From Lachnospiraceae bacterium (GTDB lineage: Bacteria; Bacillota; Clostridia; Lachnospirales; Lachnospiraceae), in the NCBI GenBank assembly GCA_009774345.1, contig VSNR01000035.1, positions 1 to 27,574 on the forward strand: a stretch of 27,574 bases of DNA, in the 5' to 3' direction. Positions 1-8,719 of this stretch are shown one piece after another. The stretch's first letter is position 1, and the number at the start of each line of letters is the position of its first letter. Made by a program: the position numbers and the translations under genes. Below the pieces are notes generated by a model. It had not been told where the DNA came from. It did no database searches and saw nothing but the letters and a program-made list of their open reading frames with translations.

Positions 1-3
1 TTA

Positions 4-816
4 TTATTCTACGGTATTCATCACCTTGATTAACACTGCCGATATATTGTCACGTTCTCCCCGCTCTTTGAGACCGTCAATGATTGCGCGAAGTCTGCCA
101 TTCATAAAATGCGAATTCTCCAGCCGCTTCGACACAAGCCAGTCCATCTTTTCCAGTGTCGTATGACAATACTCATATATATCGGCCTCTGTCAGATTGT
201 GACGAAACCCGTCCGAACACGCCAAAAAGCTGTCTCCCGCATAAAAATCACCCATCAAAAAATCCGGCTTTACACTGCTCACTGTACCAATACATTGTAG
301 CAAAACATTTCTGCGCGCATCATTTAACGCCTGCTCCGGCGTCATATGCCCAAGTGCAACCTCCCTTGCCACATACGTCTGATCTACCGTCAACTGTTCC
401 ATGCCATTGCCCATCACATAGACACGGCAATCTCCCACATGCGAGATATAGTAACGTCCTTCCAGCAAAAGCAGCGCTGTGAGTGTCGTTCCCATCGTCA
501 TCCTGCCCCTGCCATAATCTCTAACCCTCTCATTACATTCATTCGCAAGACGATACCAGATCTGTTTGAGCCTGACCTCTGAAAAGCCCTTTGACAAAAG
601 CTGCGGAAGTTCCCTCAGAAACCACTGTTCATAAGTACGCACTACTATAGAGCTCGCCACCTCACCCTGCTCTAAACCGCCCATGCCGTCACACATCACT
701 GCAAAAGCAGCTTCCCCGCAGAGAGTGTTTGCCACTTTCACGGTCAGACTATCCTGATTTACCGTTTTGGTTGTCCCCACATCCGTCTGCGCAGCTACTG
801 TATAATGCCATCTCAT
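4..816 (-). CDS. PP2C-family serine/threonine protein phosphatase
   Basis: This is a metal-dependent (Mn/Mg) protein phosphatase of the PP2C type, presumably cytosolic. Metal-binding and catalytic signatures are visible in order: NQDS near the N-terminus, MCDGMGG, SHVGDCRVYV, ACSDGF and RDNISAVLI near the C-terminus. At about 270 residues it is a stand-alone PP2C domain without membrane segments. I start it at the ATG at 816 because GGGAGAGG lies just upstream and the protein then opens at the usual family position; an ATG five codons earlier (831) is also possible. It lies a few bases downstream of the FHA gene, so the two are probably co-transcribed. The pairing suggests that it removes phosphate from Ser/Thr proteins read by the FHA domain. 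Two stop codons in tandem end the gene. Confidence 0.93.
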   Translation of the reverse strand: MRWHYTVAAQTDVGTTKTVNQDSLTVKVANTLCGEAAFAVMCDGMGGLEQGEVASSIVVRTYEQWFLRELPQLLSKGFSEVRLKQIWYRLANECNERVRDYGRGRMTMGTTLTALLLLEGRYYISHVGDCRVYVMGNGMEQLTVDQTYVAREVALGHMTPEQALNDARRNVLLQCIGTVSSVKPDFLMGDFYAGDSFLACSDGFRHNLTEADIYEYCHTTLEKMDWLVSKRLENSHFMNGRLRAIIDGLKERGERDNISAVLIKVMNTVE

Positions 817-836
817 ATGCGCCTCTCCCATTTTTC

Positions 837-2114
837 CTACTTTAATCGAAACTCAAAGACCTCATTTGCAAGCTGCATCAGACAGCCATCCTCAAGTTTT
901 CGGTACTCATCCACAGCAAGTTTTTTCCCATTGACAAATGTATGGTTTAGCGATCCCTTATCAACGAGATAGTAACCGTCTGGTTTCCTGACAAGATCTG
1001 CATGATTTCTGCTCACGGCTGGATTGTCCCGTATACAATAGTCCACATAAGAAGCATCTTTTCCAAGCTTAAAAAGATTGCGGTTAATGACAATCTGCTC
1101 ACCTGTGCGCTTCCGCACGATGTATGGGATCTTCTCATCCTTGAGATTTCTGGTGCGTTCTTTCAGTTCCAGACTCTCCCTTGCATTCTTCTGTAGTTGG
1201 TCAAATTCCTCTGTACTGCCATACGCATCTGCATCTTCCTGCACTTCATCACTGCCGGTGCTCTCTGGTGCCGCCGCCTCAATGTCTGCACTGTCATTCT
1301 GCACACTGCTCTCAACTGCAAATGCCTCTGACAAGACACTGCAAAATTCCCTGATTTCCTCAAGGCACTGCCCCGCATCCTTCTGTACATCGCATTGAAT
1401 GGGGATATAGGGAATCAACACTCTGTCTGCCTGTTCACTCACATAGATTTCCCGCGGATCAAGCAGCAGTCTGTCCAGCGAGAGCATATACTCTTCCAGG
1501 CTGAGCGCTGTCGTGATCATATCCGCAAAAAACTTCAGCAATTGTTCCTTTGCCCTCTGCACACCAGTTTTACAGAAATATTCATACAGGCTTTCCATTC
1601 CAGTGATGCGCACCTTCAGACTGCCATCACGATATACCGTTTGAGGCAGTCCTTTGACTCGGTTTCCGGCAAGCATCTTGACTGCAAGCCTGTCGATCTG
1701 TTCCTCCGCGATACGATAAACCCTGTAGGTCTCTCCCGCCTCAGTCATAGTCTCCGCCTGATATGGTGCCTCCTGCTCCTGCTGCATTACATTGTCAACA
1801 ACATTTGCCGTCTCGCACAGGCGCATCATCCTCTTGTAGATCTGTTCCATACTTTGATATTTATTGATATGCTGTTCGTCCTGCTCATCATTTTCAGTAA
1901 GATAGCCAACGGCTACCGTCGCTGGAAAAAGCGCGGCATCAACCTCTACATCATCACCGAAAAACAACGCACTGCACTGCATAATTTCCAGATCCAGTTC
2001 CTCCAGACTTTCCACTGCATTGATCTCAAAGCTTTCTCCATGATGTTCTTCGAGAAAAAAAATCAGTCGTTCAAGGTACGCCTTATCTCTTTCCAATATT
2101 GCTATCTTGTACAT
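837..2114 (-). CDS. FHA-domain protein with receiver-like N-terminus
   Basis: The C-terminal ~100 residues form a forkhead-associated (phosphothreonine-binding) domain, with GKD, the SRNHA motif and a later TFVNGKKL loop. The N-terminal ~110 residues (MYKIAILERDKAYLERL...) resemble a degenerate response-regulator receiver. The middle part (YRVYRIAEE...YIPIQCD) resembles the DUF6382 segment found before FHA domains in Clostridia; that name is from memory. A low-complexity acidic linker and a short charged helix separate the middle from the FHA domain. I chose ATG 2114 because GGAGAAGG precedes it; the longer frame starting at 2222 would overlap the hydrolase gene. Such proteins often sit in Tad pilus or Ser/Thr phospho-signalling clusters, and the PP2C gene follows directly. 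The phosphorylated partner cannot be seen here. Confidence 0.88.
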   Translation of the reverse strand: MYKIAILERDKAYLERLIFFLEEHHGESFEINAVESLEELDLEIMQCSALFFGDDVEVDAALFPATVAVGYLTENDEQDEQHINKYQSMEQIYKRMMRLCETANVVDNVMQQEQEAPYQAETMTEAGETYRVYRIAEEQIDRLAVKMLAGNRVKGLPQTVYRDGSLKVRITGMESLYEYFCKTGVQRAKEQLLKFFADMITTALSLEEYMLSLDRLLLDPREIYVSEQADRVLIPYIPIQCDVQKDAGQCLEEIREFCSVLSEAFAVESSVQNDSADIEAAAPESTGSDEVQEDADAYGSTEEFDQLQKNARESLELKERTRNLKDEKIPYIVRKRTGEQIVINRNLFKLGKDASYVDYCIRDNPAVSRNHADLVRKPDGYYLVDKGSLNHTFVNGKKLAVDEYRKLEDGCLMQLANEVFEFRLK

Positions 2115-2142
2115 ACTTACAACACCTTCTCCTATTATCACA

Positions 2143-3312
2143 TCAATAAAAAATATGCCCCCCGATCCGAATGCCTTCAAGCCCCGGTATCGGTGTCCTG
2201 AAATACACACACTGTCCGACATTCGTCACGCCGCTCATCGCTTCGTCAGCCGCCTTGTAACAGCTTGCGGTCGCAGAATCATTTGCCAGCGCCAGCGCCA
2301 GACGGCCGCTCGCCACCGGCGAAAACTGTTTGTTTTGATAGACTACGCCGACAACGGTATTGGGATAAATGGAGCTGAGCACTCTGTTGATGACCACGGA
2401 ACCCACGGCGACCTGTCCGGCATACGGCTCCCCGCCCGCCTCACAGTATATAATATTTGCCATGAGCTTGCGGTCGCCCTCCTCAAACGTCACCTCGGAG
2501 ATATTACGCCACTTGGACTTCGCTGCCAGACGTGACTTTGCAAGCTCCTCCTCGTATTTTTTCTGAAGTGCTGCAATGTCCTGCTCCTGCTCGTCAAGCA
2601 TGGATTCGAGCGCGTCAATCGTGGCTTCCGCATCCGCAATCTGGTTGCTGTAGCTTGACACATTCGCTGAGGTCTGGTTCACAAGTCCGGCAACCCGGCT
2701 CTTCTCCGCCTCCGCTTCCGCCCGCAGATCGTTTAGTGCCAAGAGCTCGTCATTGAGCCGCGCCTTCGTCTCCTCCACTTGTTTGCGGGTGTTCTTAAAC
2801 TGTTCCAGCATCTTACGGTCATAGGCGTGAATGCGGTCAATATAATCACTTTTATTCAGAAAATCGGAAAAGCTGGTGGATGAAAACAAAATGCCCAGAT
2901 AGCTGTCGGCTCCTCCCCGCTCATACATTGCCTTGATGCGCACTTTCATATTTTCATACTGCTCATCCTGTATGCGGATAGCCTCCTCCAACTCCGCCTC
3001 TGTCTGTTCAATGTCCACTTCCTTCTGCTTGATATCCGCCTCGATCGCTTCCAGATTGGTACTGACCTGTGCCAGATCGTCATTGAGTGCGCTCAACTGC
3101 CCTAACAGGGAGTTTTTCGTAATTTCCAGAGACTCCTTCCGGTCCTCTGTGTCCTCTTTTGCATCCTCTGTTTTTTCCTTCTCAGCCTTTGCCTTTTGCA
3201 GCCGTTCCAGTGTTGTCTCGGCATAGACTGTCCTTGACACACTGCCGGCAAAAACCACTGCCACCACCGTAGCAAGCAGCATTGCCGCCGGCCGTTTATA
3301 TGACACTTTCAT
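2143..3312 (-). CDS. Secreted cell-wall hydrolase, coiled coil plus SleB-type domain
   Basis: A 389-residue exported protein. Residues 1-31 form a signal peptide (basic start, hydrophobic LLATVVAVVFAG core, AxA-like end before ETTL). Residues ~32-260 are a long, highly charged coiled coil with an AEAEKSR stretch and a PcsB/CwlO-like hinge. Residues ~280-389 match the SleB/Hydrolase_2 cell-wall hydrolase fold: the NIIYCEAGGEPYAGQVAVG stretch with its putative catalytic Glu, then INRV, FSPV and the closing GGHIFY. The layout parallels PcsB-like splitting enzymes controlled through the coiled coil, but with a SleB domain in place of CHAP, so it probably cleaves peptidoglycan during growth or division. 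It lies between upp and the FHA gene on the same strand. The FHA gene starts about 28 bases downstream, so co-transcription is possible. Confidence 0.9.
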   Translation of the reverse strand: MKVSYKRPAAMLLATVVAVVFAGSVSRTVYAETTLERLQKAKAEKEKTEDAKEDTEDRKESLEITKNSLLGQLSALNDDLAQVSTNLEAIEADIKQKEVDIEQTEAELEEAIRIQDEQYENMKVRIKAMYERGGADSYLGILFSSTSFSDFLNKSDYIDRIHAYDRKMLEQFKNTRKQVEETKARLNDELLALNDLRAEAEAEKSRVAGLVNQTSANVSSYSNQIADAEATIDALESMLDEQEQDIAALQKKYEEELAKSRLAAKSKWRNISEVTFEEGDRKLMANIIYCEAGGEPYAGQVAVGSVVINRVLSSIYPNTVVGVVYQNKQFSPVASGRLALALANDSATASCYKAADEAMSGVTNVGQCVYFRTPIPGLEGIRIGGHIFY

Positions 3313-3336
3313 GAATTCCTCTTTCCTTATTTTACA

Positions 3337-3966
3337 CTATTTTGTTCCAAAGATTCTGTCTCCTGCATCGCCCAGACCCGGGACAATGTATCCATGTTCG
3401 TTCAGCCGCTCATCCATCGCGCCGATATAAAGGTCCACATCCGGGTGGTCTTTTTTCATGCGCTCTACCCCCTCCGGGGCAGCAATGATACACATAAAAT
3501 GGATATTCCTGCATCCTCTCTCCTTGAGCATGCGAATCGCCGCAGAGGAGGAACCGCCCGTCGCAAGCATCGGATCCACCACGAAAACTTCCCGCTGGCT
3601 GCAATCTTCGGGCAGTTTACAGTAATACTCTACTGGCTCTAAGGTGTCCGGGTCACGGTACAGTCCGATATGCCCTACCTTCGCAGCGGGTATCAGCTGT
3701 AACATTCCGTCCACCATGCCAAGCCCTGCGCGCAGGATTGGCACCACCGCCAGTTTTTTGCCCGCCAGCTCCTTCACCGTCGTCTTGCAGATGGGCGTCT
3801 CGATCTCCACATCCGCAAGCTTTAACTCTCTGGTAGCCTCATAGCATATCAGATTGGCAATCTCACTGATGGTCTGTCTGAAATCCTTTGTCCCTGTCTC
3901 GGTCCTTCTGATAACCCCTATCTTATGCTGAATCAGCGGATGATCCATCACTACGATCTTTGCCAT
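3337..3966 (-). CDS. upp: Uracil phosphoribosyltransferase
   Basis: This enzyme salvages uracil: uracil + PRPP gives UMP + PPi. The 209-residue length equals the family norm. The PRPP loop is present as VFVVDPMLATGGSSS, and the uracil-binding C-terminus as YIVPGLGDAGDRIFGTK. GGAGG sits eight bases before ATG 3966. It follows rpiB with a 12-base gap, so it belongs to the Sua5-rpiB-upp transcript. Nothing in it looks damaged, in contrast to the accessory genes further right. Confidence 0.98.
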   Translation of the reverse strand: MAKIVVMDHPLIQHKIGVIRRTETGTKDFRQTISEIANLICYEATRELKLADVEIETPICKTTVKELAGKKLAVVPILRAGLGMVDGMLQLIPAAKVGHIGLYRDPDTLEPVEYYCKLPEDCSQREVFVVDPMLATGGSSSAAIRMLKERGCRNIHFMCIIAAPEGVERMKKDHPDVDLYIGAMDERLNEHGYIVPGLGDAGDRIFGTK

Positions 3967-3978
3967 AATGCTGACCTC

Positions 3979-4428
3979 CTATTTCATCGTCTCCTCTTCG
4001 ATCGCCTGTATCGCTGCCACGCGCCTGCTGTGCTTTTCCTCCCCCGGAAATGCCGTGTTCAGAAATGTGTCCACAATGCTCAGTGCCAGATTGGGGCCGA
4101 CGATACCAGCGCCAAGCGCCAGAACATTTGCATTGTTATGCTCTCTTGTCAGCTTTGCAGACACCGTGTCGGCACAGAGTGCACAGCGGATGCCCTTTAC
4201 CTTGTTCGCTGCGATGGAGATCCCGATTCCTGTCGTGCAGATCACGATCCCCCTGTCACATGTTCCTGACGCAACCGCCTTCGCAACTGCCTGCCCAAAC
4301 GCAGGATAATCGCAGGATTCTTTGCCATAACAGCCAAAATCCTGATATTCAATCTGATGGTCGCTCAGGTATTTTAAAACCTCCTGTTTCAAGTCATATC
4401 CGCCATGATCACATCCAATTGCTAACAT
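3979..4428 (-). CDS. rpiB: Ribose-5-phosphate isomerase B
   Basis: This enzyme interconverts ribose-5-phosphate and ribulose-5-phosphate in the pentose phosphate pathway; some RpiB relatives act on allose- or galactose-phosphates. The protein is 149 residues, typical of RpiB/LacAB. It shows the N-terminal GCDHGGYDLK, the catalytic Cys in VICTTGIGISIAANK (CTTG rather than the more common CGTG) and the H-NNANVLALG stretch. It lies between sua5 and upp with 12-base gaps on both sides. The single Gly-to-Thr change beside the catalytic Cys leaves the catalytic Cys itself and the rest of the signature intact. Confidence 0.96.
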   Translation of the reverse strand: MLAIGCDHGGYDLKQEVLKYLSDHQIEYQDFGCYGKESCDYPAFGQAVAKAVASGTCDRGIVICTTGIGISIAANKVKGIRCALCADTVSAKLTREHNNANVLALGAGIVGPNLALSIVDTFLNTAFPGEEKHSRRVAAIQAIEEETMK

Positions 4429-4440
4429 CTTTTATCCTCC

Positions 4441-5508
4441 TTATACTTGTATTACCTTGTGTCCCGCCGCTTTCAGCAGACGGTTCATCACTGCCTGTCC
4501 AAATCCCTCATCCAGCGCGTCCGCAAAGGACTCCGCATAAATAAAGGCAACCTCTTCATCGTCAAATTCCCGCAAAAAAGTGTACAGCTTCTTGGCTGCC
4601 TCGTGCGCGTCACACCTGCTGCCCGCATTTTTGACACTCGAGGCATGATACTGTGCAAGCTGTTCCGCCGTGCCAATCACACCGGTGCGCACACCTGCTG
4701 CCTCATGCGCTGCCGCCTGCTCATTGATATAGCGCACAACACGCTGCGGCTCGCCCTCCACAATCACCAGCTCTCCCTTTGGCGCGTAATGCCGGTACTT
4801 CATCCCCGGGGCTTTCGGCGCCTGCGCCGTATCGCTGCCGTACACTGTGACATCCACATCTGTCTCGCCGACCACCTCCGACAACATCTTCTGTGTGATA
4901 TAACCGGGCCTTAATATCATCGGAATCCTGCTTGTCAGATCTACAATAGTGGATTCCAGCCCGATCTCAGCACCATCCGCATCCAGAATCATGTCAATTC
5001 TGCCATCCAGATCCTGCACTACATACTTCGCAAGTGTAGGACTGGGTTTGCCAGAGAGATTCGCGCTCGGCGCTGCCACATAACCGCCCGCTTTCCTGAT
5101 AAACGACGCAGCAAGCGGATGACTCGGCATGCGCACTGCCACTGTGTCCAAACCGCCTGTCGTCTGACAGGGCACGATTGCTGACTTTCTGAAAATCATG
5201 GTGAGCGGCCCCGGCCAGAACGCCTCTGCCAGCATTGCCGCCTTCTCTGGAATCTCGCGCACAATACGCCCCAGTGCTGCCATATCTGCGATATGTACAA
5301 TCAGCGGATTGTCACTGGGCCTGCCCTTCGCCGCATAGATTTTTCTCGACGACGCGGGATTGAGTGCATCCCCTCCCAGACCGTAGACCGTTTCCGTGGG
5401 AAAAGCGACCAGACCGCCGCGCCTGATGACCTCTCCTGCCCTAGACAGCTTCTCATCCATCTGTTTCGGCGTATCGGCAGCTCCTATGGCAACGATTGTT
5501 GTTTGCAT
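4441..5508 (-). CDS. tsaC: L-threonylcarbamoyladenylate synthase (Sua5 type)
   Basis: The enzyme makes threonylcarbamoyl-AMP from Thr, bicarbonate and ATP, the first step of t6A37 tRNA modification. The YrdC domain spans residues ~20-210: the FPTETVYGLGGDA motif, KGRPSDNPLIVHI, FWPGPLTMI, RMPSHP, PSANLSGKPSPT and STIVDL. The C-terminal ~120 residues form the Sua5 domain (APGMKYRHYAPKGEL at its start), which marks the long Sua5 form rather than short TsaC. I start it at ATG 5508, which has GGAG eight bases upstream; a frame extended to 5541 lacks a site. It is first in a minus-strand operon with rpiB and upp. t6A is needed for ANN decoding, so it bears on translation by the tRNA-Lys and tRNA-Ser(GCT) genes in this window. 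Confidence 0.96.
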   Translation of the reverse strand: MQTTIVAIGAADTPKQMDEKLSRAGEVIRRGGLVAFPTETVYGLGGDALNPASSRKIYAAKGRPSDNPLIVHIADMAALGRIVREIPEKAAMLAEAFWPGPLTMIFRKSAIVPCQTTGGLDTVAVRMPSHPLAASFIRKAGGYVAAPSANLSGKPSPTLAKYVVQDLDGRIDMILDADGAEIGLESTIVDLTSRIPMILRPGYITQKMLSEVVGETDVDVTVYGSDTAQAPKAPGMKYRHYAPKGELVIVEGEPQRVVRYINEQAAAHEAAGVRTGVIGTAEQLAQYHASSVKNAGSRCDAHEAAKKLYTFLREFDDEEVAFIYAESFADALDEGFGQAVMNRLLKAAGHKVIQV

Positions 5509-5685
5509 TTTATTATCTCCATATTTTCCTGAAAATTTCACTGATTCTTATCCATTTTAGCACATTCCTGCGGTTAAATAAAGGTGTTGTGTAAAATTTT
5601 TGTAACATTTCGTCAAAGGAGGGTTAAAACAATTGTTTGCGCCTCTTCGTGGTGGCTTGATTTGAATGTATTTGAATGATTATTG

Positions 5686-5718
5686 TTGCATTTTGCTTCA
5701 TTCTATATTAAAATATAG
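5686..5718 (+). promoter_or_regulatory. Promoter and palindromic operator of the RelB/YoeB pair
   Basis: TTGCAT (5686-5691) and TAAAAT (5709-5714) are separated by 17 bases, a good sigma-A promoter. The -10 box lies inside a perfect palindrome, CTATATT-AA-AATATAG (5703-5718). Such overlap is what autorepression by a ribbon-helix-helix antitoxin needs. Antitoxin binding is inferred from position and symmetry only. Confidence 0.7.
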
Positions 5719-5737
5719 GCAGAAAGGAAGTGATAGC

Positions 5738-6010
5738 ATGACTACTGTAAGTCTTCGGTTTGATGATGAGATGAAAAAACAGCTTGATGAAATGTGCGAC
5801 GAAATGGGAATGAACCTTACCACTTTTTTTATGATCTATGCAAAAAAAGCACTGCGGGACCGTCGGATTCCCTTCGAGGTGACAGCCCCCTTAGACCCCT
5901 TTTACTCAGATTCCAACATGGAGCAGTTACGAAGAGCGAACCAACAGATACATAAGGGGCAGGTAGTTGTAAAGACAATGGAAGAATTGGAGGCTATGGA
6001 AGGTGAGTAA
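5738..6010 (+). CDS. RelB/DinJ-type antitoxin
   Basis: A 90-residue antitoxin. The N-terminal MTTVSLRFDDEMKKQLDEMC stretch is a ribbon-helix-helix DNA-binding motif of the RelB/DinJ type. The rest (SDSNMEQLRRANQQIHKG and the tail KTMEELEAMEGE) resembles the segment that wraps the toxin. I start it at ATG 5738, after AGAAAGGAAGTGATAGC; a longer frame from 5666 would run through the promoter. The stop overlaps the toxin's GTG start (6003), the usual translational coupling. It should neutralise the YoeB-like toxin and repress its own promoter through the palindrome over the -10 box. Because the toxin is frameshifted, the antitoxin may now act alone or against related toxins encoded elsewhere. 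Confidence 0.88.
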   Translation: MTTVSLRFDDEMKKQLDEMCDEMGMNLTTFFMIYAKKALRDRRIPFEVTAPLDPFYSDSNMEQLRRANQQIHKGQVVVKTMEELEAMEGE

Positions 6011-6268
6011 TATCACATTTGCTGAAGATGCATGGGAGGAATACCTCTACTGGCAGTCACAAGATAAAAAACTTAAAAAAAGATAAACAGTCTTCTAAAA
6101 TCTATCCAGCGAGAACCTTTTTCCGGTGAAGGAAAACCTGAACCGCTTAAAAACGCCCCCGAAGGCGAATGGAGCAGAAGGATCAACGACAAAGACCGAC
6201 TTGTTTATAAAATCTGCAATGAAAACATCATTATAACCCAGTGCAAAGGGCATTATAATGATAAATAA
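6003..6268 (+). pseudogene. YoeB/Txe-type mRNA interferase, frameshifted
   Basis: YoeB toxins bind the ribosome and cleave mRNA. Reading from GTG 6003 gives a family-like start (NITFAEDAWEEYLYWQSQDKK) but stops at TAA 6084-6086. From 6083 another frame continues to 6268 with INSLLKSIQREPFSGEGKP, EPLKN, EWSRRINDKDRLVYKI and KGHYNDK, the YoeB core with its conserved Glu, Arg and C-terminal His-Tyr. Adding one A to the seven-A run at 6075-6081 would join the halves into a normal ~88-residue YoeB with perfect alignment spacing. The gene is either a recent pseudogene, a sequencing error, or is expressed by -1 ribosomal or transcriptional slippage on the A run, which sits just before AGA and the stop. 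All catalytic residues after the shift are preserved, so the break is recent or tolerated. Confidence 0.85.
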
Positions 6269-6301
6269 GCCAGAATCTCCATCTACTCTGTTTTTATACA
6301 C

Positions 6302-6344
6302 AAAAAAGTATCTCTTAATACGAAATTAAGAGATACTTTTTTTT
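6302..6344. terminator. Bidirectional intrinsic terminator
   Basis: A perfect 17-base-pair stem (6302-6318 with 6326-6342) with a seven-base loop. It begins with AAAAAA and ends with a run of eight T, so it can stop transcription of the toxin-antitoxin pair from the left and of the minus-strand operon from the right. It lies neatly between the two convergent units. Confidence 0.92.
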
Positions 6345-6361
6345 AAAATCAAAATAACCAC

Positions 6362-7594
6362 TTACCCCTGCACCATCAGGCTGGCAAGTCCCTTATCAAA
6401 CAAACTGCTGTCCAAATACATCGAATGATAATTATTATAATACCGTTCTGTATATTGCTGTAATTTGGCTGTTACTTTTGCTTTGTCAGATGTATCAGAA
6501 TAATACGCTCTCAGCAACTCCCTGACCTCCTCTTTTTCCCGCTCATAAAAGGTCTGCTGGCTGGCAAGCAGTTCCTCCTTATGCGTCAGATGCTGTGTGC
6601 TTTTTCCGATATCTTCCACAATATAAGCCGGCGTCATTTTCTCCATGATATTATTTCTTGATTCCTCATTGAAGCGGACATATTCTTCTATCAACTGTCC
6701 GAACGCGGGACGCAGATTTTCGGGCACAAGTGTGTTCTTTACGTTTTCCAGTGCAAATCTGCTGGATTCCAGCAATGCGACAGACGCAAAGGATGTTCCG
6801 CGGTAGCCGGACTGCGCATTGAGCTGATCCATTGCCATCACTGCATTCTTCACGCCTTCCTGTATCTTTGCACGGGCTTCCTCCGAAAGCGTGTCCGCGT
6901 TCTCTCTCATCCATTGGTCAAACACTTTATACTGGCATTCTGAACAGTCCTGAAACAAGTTTTTCTCACCGAATACAGACGACGCACGCAGCTCCATCTT
7001 GAAAGGGTCGTCTACCCTGTACCTCTCAAGCGACTTGGGATTTGCAAACTGTTTCATAAAATGCTGCATGAGCGCTTCCTGTTTTTTGTCCAGCGCGCTG
7101 TTTTCATACTGCTGGCGGACTGCCTCATCACTGATTGCCACACTGTCCTGCTGTGCTTTCTTTGCATTCTCCTTCTTTTCTTTCAGTTTTTCCCTTGCTT
7201 TTTCTGTTCCCGGGTCAACTTCTTCTGTAACGCATGTTTCTGCTGTCATACTATCATATCCGTTTATCTTGATACTACAGCTTAATACCTTACACCCTCG
7301 CGCTGCCTGTTCTGCTTTTGTCTTTTCTACATTTTCAGGTATCAAAGACAGATTATATTCCAACCATTCAGATGTCTTTTTATCTCTTAACGCGCTCGAT
7401 AAGAGAGCATTGTTGATTTCAACCGAATACTCTGTGCTTTTCAGGCAGTCATATTTTTTTGTCAGATAATCTTTATACTCGGACACACTGCGACAGGTTT
7501 TTCCTGTGGACTGCTGGTCTGTGGTATTTTTTCGTTTCGTTTCCGTATAGTAATTTGTATAGAATGTATTGTTATTTACTCCTGTAACCGCCAT
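6362..7594 (-). CDS. Conserved protein of unknown function, third gene of blaI-blaR1 operon
   Basis: I do not recognise a named function. The 410-residue protein is hydrophilic, with no signal peptide or membrane segment. The N-terminus is rich in Asn, Thr and Tyr (AVTGVNNNTFYTNYYTETK). A lysine/glutamate-rich segment around residue 130 (EKAREKLKEKKENAKKAQQ) looks coiled-coil or disordered. The C-terminal half is helical, with several Tyr-rich turns (ERYYNNYHSMYLD). Proteins like this occur in Lachnospiraceae as DUF families (possibly DUF6033, from memory). I chose ATG 7594 because GGAGGT lies seven bases upstream. The gene begins 25 bases after blaR1, so it is probably controlled by BlaI. 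That makes it a candidate target or effector of the cell-wall-stress sensor, but this is inferred from position only. Confidence 0.75.
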   Translation of the reverse strand: MAVTGVNNNTFYTNYYTETKRKNTTDQQSTGKTCRSVSEYKDYLTKKYDCLKSTEYSVEINNALLSSALRDKKTSEWLEYNLSLIPENVEKTKAEQAARGCKVLSCSIKINGYDSMTAETCVTEEVDPGTEKAREKLKEKKENAKKAQQDSVAISDEAVRQQYENSALDKKQEALMQHFMKQFANPKSLERYRVDDPFKMELRASSVFGEKNLFQDCSECQYKVFDQWMRENADTLSEEARAKIQEGVKNAVMAMDQLNAQSGYRGTSFASVALLESSRFALENVKNTLVPENLRPAFGQLIEEYVRFNEESRNNIMEKMTPAYIVEDIGKSTQHLTHKEELLASQQTFYEREKEEVRELLRAYYSDTSDKAKVTAKLQQYTERYYNNYHSMYLDSSLFDKGLASLMVQG

Positions 7595-7618
7595 CTTTTT
7601 TACCTCCAATATCTTGTT

Positions 7619-8716
7619 CTATTTTCCTTTTTCAATCACTGTAAAGCCGTCTTCTATCATCAATTGACTCATTTTCCCGCTGACCGGGATATCCTGATCA
7701 CAAAAACGTACACAGTACGTTCCATCGCTCATTTTGATCAACCAGGAATTGTACCTGTTAATCTCATGCGCCTCCTGTACTGTCTCAATCTCTTCTATAG
7801 GCGGATCATAGCTGCACTGAATCACAAAAGTATAAGATCCCATCAGCAGAGCCCCCGCAAGAACCCATGCCGCAGCCGTTCCCCTTTTTCGCAGAACGCA
7901 TCCTGTCTTTGCAACCATCCGAAAACGCTCAAGAAGCAGTTTAGAATTGGTGTTCACACGGTCCTTGTATTCCTTTAAAATTACCGCCAAGTACTCCCCC
8001 TTTAAATCATTGTCCAGTTCCTTTACCGCCATCAGGTCACACCGGATTTCAAGACTCTGGCTCAAGTCCTTTTTCAATAAATATACACATGGATTCCACC
8101 AGTACAGTGCGCATAATATATTGATCAGATTCTTTGTCAGGAGATCATTATTCTTTAAATGTGCGCACTCGTGCAGAAGAATCAATCTCAACTGCCCGTC
8201 CGTATATTCTTTATCTGGTATGAGAATCCTTTTTCGCAGGATGCCAAAGCAACAGGGCGTTTGAACTGCTGCGGTCAAAAGTATGTCTGGCTTTCTGCTG
8301 CCCTTCCACAAGATATTTACGAGCTGTGCAGCACTGTTGTTTCTTTGTGCGGGCATGGTGCCAAAATAGCGGGATATCTTGATGTACTGAACCGCATCGC
8401 GCAGTAGAATCCAAACGGTTCCTGCAATCCAGACCAAACATACCACATCATACACAGAAACCTCATTTCCGAGCTTTTGTTCAATGTACCAGAAATAATG
8501 TATTCTGTTGTAGAGTGCTCCGCCTTCTACGACCTTTGTCCATGGAAATTCAACCGGAATGAGCATTCGTATCATGCAAAACAAATATAAAACAATCACG
8601 CCTGACACGCTGCATAGATCTGTCAGTTTCAATTTCGTCCGCAGCACATAGAACATCACGATCAGAATACTGCTCCAAAAGACCGTCATCCAGATAGAAA
8701 AAAATGTGATCTGCAT
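7619..8716 (-). CDS. BlaR1/MecR1-type M56 metallopeptidase sensor
   Basis: An integral-membrane zinc protease that, in the BlaR1 family, relays a signal by causing cleavage of the BlaI repressor. There are hydrophobic segments near residues 5-25, 35-55 and 90-105, and one around residue 285 (AAAWVLAGALLMGSY). The M56 core is visible: RLILLHECAHLKNNDLLTKN (HExxH zinc site), then the WWNPCVYLLKKDLSQSLEIRCD helix with its downstream Glu. The extracellular C-terminus is only ~65 residues. It has no penicillin-binding or transpeptidase SxxK domain, so the signal is unlikely to be a beta-lactam bound as in classical BlaR1. The gene starts three bases after blaI. The short sensor tail with two cysteines (CVRFC) may detect something else. 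Confidence 0.9.
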   Translation of the reverse strand: MQITFFSIWMTVFWSSILIVMFYVLRTKLKLTDLCSVSGVIVLYLFCMIRMLIPVEFPWTKVVEGGALYNRIHYFWYIEQKLGNEVSVYDVVCLVWIAGTVWILLRDAVQYIKISRYFGTMPAQRNNSAAQLVNILWKGSRKPDILLTAAVQTPCCFGILRKRILIPDKEYTDGQLRLILLHECAHLKNNDLLTKNLINILCALYWWNPCVYLLKKDLSQSLEIRCDLMAVKELDNDLKGEYLAVILKEYKDRVNTNSKLLLERFRMVAKTGCVLRKRGTAAAWVLAGALLMGSYTFVIQCSYDPPIEEIETVQEAHEINRYNSWLIKMSDGTYCVRFCDQDIPVSGKMSQLMIEDGFTVIEKGK

Positions 8717-8719
8717 GGA

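Noticed and set aside
1395..2201. 268-codon plus-strand frame
   Set aside because: It lies antisense within the FHA gene, has no ribosome binding site and shows no recognisable motif.
3925..4544. Plus-strand frames of 114-164 codons
   Set aside because: They are shadows of rpiB and sua5, whose motifs are unmistakable on the other strand.
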